The translations under genes were made by a program, and so were the position numbers. From contig NC_061777.1 in assembly GCF_022458985.1 (NCBI RefSeq), positions 12,117,668 to 12,181,667 of the forward strand: a stretch of DNA of 64,000 nucleotides. Reading direction: 5' to 3'. This document shows, one piece after another, positions 63,101 through 64,000 of this stretch. This DNA comes from Mugil cephalus (taxonomy: Eukaryota > Chordata > Actinopteri > Mugiliformes > Mugilidae). Every line of letters begins with the position of its first letter. The first letter of the stretch is position 1. The notes beneath the pieces were generated by a model, which was given only the letters and a program-made list of their open reading frames with translations, had not been told where the DNA came from and made no database searches.

Positions 63101-63595
63101 TCATTTAAATGTCTTTGATTGAAAGTAAGCTCATAAAAAATGTTACCTTGATTGAAATTGCTTAGAATGTATTATGCCTGATGCCATCCATTCTCTTCTT
63201 CAATGTGCTTCCTCAGATCTCCCAGGAGACACGTTGTGGACACAGACATTCATTTTTACCATGTGCCCACTCACGGTGACGCTAGCAGAAAGCGCATAAT
63301 GGAGGACACGGAGGACTGGCGCCCACGCACGGGCACCACCCAGTCCAGGTCCTTTAAGATTCTGGCCCAGATAACCGGCACAGAGAATGGTATGTCATTA
63401 AAAGAAGTACACATAGTGACTATTTTTTGACAGCCCATGTAAACTCAGTGGATATTGACTATAAACCAAACCTGAGACGCATAATGCTCACTGTGCAGTA
63501 TATTGCTCTACTCTTTTTTACAGTGCGCCCATCAGTATTTCTAATCTTTGCTTTTCAGTTCCAAATGAAGAGGCTGAAGACGCCAAGAAGACAAA
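26616..63595 (+). CDS. pdlim5: PDZ and LIM domain protein 5 (ENH), 5' half, runs off the window
   Basis: Coding exons are 26616-26714, 38982-39133, 58094-58133, 58616-59028, 62755-62775, 62894-62911, 63217-63389 and 63559-63595 (953 nt, about 317 residues so far). All junctions are GT-AG with matching phases. Pdlim5 is a cytoplasmic scaffold that binds alpha-actinin at Z-discs and stress fibres through its PDZ domain and kinases such as PKC through its three C-terminal LIM domains; the LIM exons are beyond the window. Seen here: PDZ (1-84) with the PWGFRLQGG loop, a Pro-rich linker, a ZM-like motif (196-221) and the block [18 protein letters not shown]. That block and the KASxxPKP and IIKPVxIT segments fit PDLIM5 better than its paralogue LDB3. 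Exon 2 has no earlier ATG, and ACCATGA gives A at -3. Introns 2 and 3 are very large (12.3 and 19 kb). Teleost copy a or b is not resolved. Confidence 0.93.
31101..31142. repeat. Compound (GT)n(AT)n microsatellite
   Basis: A GT run followed directly by an AT run, about 42 bp in total, in pdlim5 intron 2. Likely polymorphic. Confidence 0.9.
33270..33370 (+). mobile_element. Tc1-like remnant (short)
   Basis: Reads GGCATTAATGTGGATCTTAG, ACATGTAGCACCCACCTAGA and ACCAGACACCCCCACCCTAT, the reverse complement of the inner part of the copy at 10068. Truncated on both sides. Confidence 0.6.
34755..35016 (+). mobile_element. Tc1-like remnant with one terminal end
   Basis: Contains TGTTCTACTGGGAAACCTTT, TGGATGTTATATAGATATGT and, at its right end, AGACCTACACAATATTAGAA followed by GGTGGTCATAATGTTACGCC, the family terminus. 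Same family as 10068 but opposite orientation. No open frame survives. Confidence 0.7.
38982..39133 (+). CDS. pdlim5: pdlim5 exon 3: rest of PDZ
   Basis: Encodes residues 34-83 and two bases of Lys84: [20 protein letters not shown], then [12 protein letters not shown] and the closing LSLTLQK strand. The GD, ID and HLEAQNKIK features are those of Enigma-family PDZ domains. Acceptor GTTTCTCCAG, donor GCAGAA/GTAAGC. Confidence 0.95.
40414..40925 (+). repeat. Interspersed repeat, hAT-like ends, copy 1
   Basis: Starts CAGGGGTCTTCAACGTGTTT and ends near GACCCTCTAGGGGAA. The CAGGGGTC start resembles hAT-family ends, but no transposase frame is present, so this would be a non-autonomous element. It shares at least ten matched blocks, in inverted order, with 56190-56745 (for example CCCCCAAACTGATGGAG, GGGGAACCTGACAGAGTCAG and CAACCAAAGATTTTG). 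Confidence 0.7.
42589..42715. repeat. MITE-like interspersed fragment
   Basis: TTGACTGTATATACTATGGA followed by GTGACGTCACCCATTGGATT and GGCCGCCATGTTGGATGACT matches, from memory, a widespread fish short repeat with a palindromic GTGACGTCAC core. No coding potential. Confidence 0.5.
46748..46820 (+). tRNA. tRNA-Phe (anticodon GAA)
   Basis: 73 nt that fold perfectly. The 7-bp acceptor is GCCGAAA/TTTCGGC with discriminator A. D-arm GCTC..GAGC; anticodon stem TTAGA/TCTAA with loop CTGAAGA (GAA, Phe); T-arm CCTGG? closed by GTTCGATCC within CCCTGGTTCGATCCCGGG. A box and B box are intact and there is no intron. The sequence looks like the canonical vertebrate cytosolic tRNA-Phe. It sits inside pdlim5 intron 3, in the sense direction. 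The first TTTT downstream is only at 46962, about 140 nt away, which is unusual for an active Pol III gene. Confidence 0.95.
47535..47930. repeat. Degenerate tandem array, 3-4 units of about 75-140 bp
   Basis: Blocks that combine CTCA(C/T)CTGTCTCTG, a TGGTC(C/T)GTTGT-like stretch and TTTGCCA recur at 47575, 47650, about 47790 and 47911. The GGCCAAGA(A/G)C box occurs before the first and last units. Similarity is clear but diverged, and unit lengths vary. No coding frame runs through it. Confidence 0.55.
52620..53140 (-). mobile_element. Tc1-family transposon remnant with transposase C-terminus
   Basis: The left end reads GTACACTACAGGTCAATAGT, a terminal motif of a common fish Tc1-like family. 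Read on the - strand, 52888-53030 encodes the typical end of a Tc1 transposase ([20 protein letters not shown], then the end of the frame with a stop), including the D-LNP-ME region just before the last catalytic position. The N-terminal half and right terminus are absent, so it is a dead fragment. Confidence 0.75.
54117..54183. repeat. (AC)33 microsatellite
   Basis: A perfect, uninterrupted 67-bp AC run, the longest simple repeat in the window. Probably highly polymorphic and capable of Z-DNA. Confidence 0.98.
55536..55606 (+). repeat. Possible tRNA-derived SINE head (decayed)
   Basis: GTGCAGGGGTTGAGCATCTG followed by ACTTCTAGG and, 26 nt later, ATTCAAGTCCCGC has the A-box/B-box layout of a tRNA-derived head. 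Stems are broken. Weak. Confidence 0.3.
56190..56745 (-). repeat. Interspersed repeat, hAT-like ends, copy 2 (inverted)
   Basis: The inverted partner of 40414-40925. It ends with CAGTTTGGGGGTCCTTGGCC and GAAAAACGTTGAAGACCTCT. It contains GTCAGGTTCCCCGCAATTGG and GCAAAATCTTTGGTTGATTA. The two copies differ by many substitutions and indels, so they are independent old insertions or an old duplication. Confidence 0.7.
58094..58133 (+). CDS. pdlim5: pdlim5 exon 4: short linker
   Basis: 40 nt completing Lys84 and encoding [13 protein letters not shown] (85-97). This is the PDZ-proximal linker of PDLIM5, rich in Pro. Acceptor CTTTCCAG, donor CCAAAG/GTACTG, phase 0. Confidence 0.92.
58616..59028 (+). 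CDS. pdlim5: pdlim5 exon 5: Pro/Ser-rich linker and ZM-like motif
   Basis: 413 nt, residues 98-234. It opens with [14 protein letters not shown], then a Pro/His run, then [21 protein letters not shown] and a Pro/Ser-rich tract. It closes with [20 protein letters not shown] and GQRRG (196-220), a ZM motif as used by ALP/Enigma proteins to contact the alpha-actinin rod. GC-rich compared with the flanking introns. Acceptor CTCTCGTAG, donor AATGG/GTGAGT, phase 2. Confidence 0.93.
59770..59841 (+). mobile_element. Tc1-like terminal fragment
   Basis: GGAGGCAGAAGTAAGACCTA, then CACAATATTAGTAAGGTGGT and CATAATGTCTGATCGATGT, is the right end of the family at 34755 and 10068. Little of the body remains. 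Confidence 0.6.
60018..60140 (+). repeat. Decayed SINE-tail-like segment
   Basis: The order TGTTAGTTGCCCTCGATAGA, CTAGGGACCTGTCCAGAGTC, TGTCAGCTACAATAGACTCC and CGACCCTCTGGATGGACAG matches, from memory, the conserved tail of common fish SINEs (consensus-like 'GATGGACTGGCGACCTGTCC' and 'GTCAGCTGGGATAGGCTCCA'). No A-box head is attached. Confidence 0.6.
61451..62172. repeat. Tandem duplication of about 370 bp in pdlim5 intron 5
   Basis: Unit 1 is about 61451-61820 and unit 2 about 61821-62172. Shared blocks in the same order include GGATCGTGCAAGAACTGCAG, GATCCCGATATTGG-like, CTATAAATCTCAGATAT, ACTTCCAGTATAACTGTA and GTGTGACCAGGCTCACATAG. The units differ in their central CA/CT microsatellites and by scattered substitutions, so the duplication is not recent. 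Confidence 0.85.
62755..62775 (+). CDS. pdlim5: pdlim5 microexon A (21 nt)
   Basis: Acceptor TCCACGTCAG, donor TTTTGAA/GTAAGT. Phase 2 on both sides, adding seven residues (GPQSILK with split codons). A long pyrimidine-rich stretch precedes it. It can be included or skipped without a frameshift. Confidence 0.65.
62894..62911 (+). CDS. pdlim5: pdlim5 microexon B (18 nt)
   Basis: Acceptor GGTTTTCAAG, donor ACCAAG/GTATCA, phase 2 on both sides. Adds six residues (KPQAPR with split codons). The acceptor AAG is weaker than CAG or TAG, so this exon is less certain than microexon A. Confidence 0.5.
62980..63004. repeat. Poly-T run (25 nt)
   Basis: Uninterrupted T25 in the intron between microexon B and the next exon, about 210 bp upstream of that exon's acceptor. 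Confidence 0.95.
63217..63389 (+). CDS. pdlim5: pdlim5 exon: conserved linker before LIM domains
   Basis: Encodes residues 249-305, including [40 protein letters not shown] and LAQITGTEN. This block is highly characteristic of PDLIM5. Acceptor CTTCCTCAG, donor AATG/GTATGT, phase 1. Confidence 0.95.
63559..63595 (+). CDS. pdlim5: pdlim5 exon: acidic/basic linker, last in window
   Basis: 37 nt encoding [12 protein letters not shown] plus a split codon, comparable to the HLKESEADNTKK stretch of mammalian PDLIM5. Acceptor GCTTTTCAG, donor ACAAA/GTAAGC, phase 2. The remaining exons, including the LIM domains, lie to the right. Confidence 0.85.
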
Positions 63596-64000
63596 GTAAG
63601 CGCATGACCCCCTAATATTTCTTTTAAATTCCTCAGTTGGATGTGTCCAACACAAATCTACATTTATGAAGCAAACCATTAATCTGGTTCATTGTGGCAC
63701 AATTCTGGAAATCATACTGATGCTGTGTGGGCAGATCCTGTCTAGACAGCGGAGGAAGGATCGTATTTGATCCATTAAGTCAAAAGCCAGACAGTGTATG
63801 CAGCCGAACAGTCTGTCATATCTCAGTAGCTCCAAAAGCCCAGAAATTCATTTTGGTGTTTGAAGTGTCCCTTGAGATTGCTGAAGATTGATTTAACGTG
63901 CCAGCAGAAAAGCGTCTTTACTAATCTTTACTTGAGTGTTCAAGAGATAGTTGTGGTGTTCCTCAGGGTGGTTTGTGGAAGTGACAGCCTTGGTGTGCTG
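63596..64000 (+). other. pdlim5: Start of next pdlim5 intron
   Basis: No further exon is visible before the window ends. Confidence 0.6.

Noticed and set aside
26616..63595. ldb3 (Cypher/ZASP) as the identity of the third gene
   Set aside because: The PDZ start fits both, and melanopsin next to ldb3 is familiar, but the linker ([23 protein letters not shown]) and [18 protein letters not shown] fit PDLIM5.
1..64000. CRISPR arrays, bacterial operons or phage-like modules
   Set aside because: Split genes, vertebrate gene families and fish transposons show that this is eukaryotic nuclear DNA. No spaced direct-repeat array is present.

Overview
This is eukaryotic nuclear DNA from a teleost fish (inference). 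Genes are split into short GT-AG exons in AT-rich sequence full of (CA)n microsatellites, with many decayed Tc1/mariner copies whose terminal sequence is typical of fish genomes. Almost all open frames are chance ORFs. Real coding sequence was found by joining short exons at splice sites whose phases match.

Three protein-coding genes lie on the + strand, in this order. (1) A small Reeler-domain secreted or membrane-anchored protein, 5 coding exons, 1522-2775, 196 aa. (2) A melanopsin, 9 coding exons, 8040-15192, 558 aa, with the retinal-binding lysine, the DRY and NPIIY motifs and a long Ser-rich tail. (3) The 5' half of pdlim5 (ENH): PDZ domain, proline-rich linker, ZM-like motif and the conserved linker before the LIM domains, 26616 to beyond 63595. 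The LIM exons lie past the right edge. The melanopsin/pdlim5 adjacency matters: the mammalian-type melanopsin gene (OPN4) sits next to the paralogue LDB3, while the Xenopus-type gene sits next to PDLIM5. I therefore call the opsin opn4x; which teleost duplicate (a or b) is not decided.

Other features: an intact tRNA-Phe(GAA) gene in the large third pdlim5 intron; a likely TATA promoter for pdlim5 at about 25.93 kb, directly behind a 340-bp pyrimidine-rich tract; a possible second upstream promoter/untranslated exon at about 20.2-20.4 kb with a CRE-like site; several Tc1-like remnants (10.07, 13.83, 33.3, 34.75, 52.6 and 59.7 kb); a diverged inverted pair of one interspersed repeat (40.4 and 56.2 kb); a 370-bp tandem duplication at 61.45-62.17 kb; a degenerate tandem array at 47.5-47.9 kb; and SINE-like fragments.

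The three genes are not a functional unit. The opsin is a light-sensing Gq-type receptor, the Reeler protein is probably an extracellular defence-like protein, and Pdlim5 is a Z-disc/actin scaffold. I found no evidence for an undescribed gene system. The most useful second looks are the two in-frame pdlim5 microexons, the readthrough short isoforms of melanopsin, the tRNA gene without a nearby Pol III terminator, and the two candidate pdlim5 promoters.
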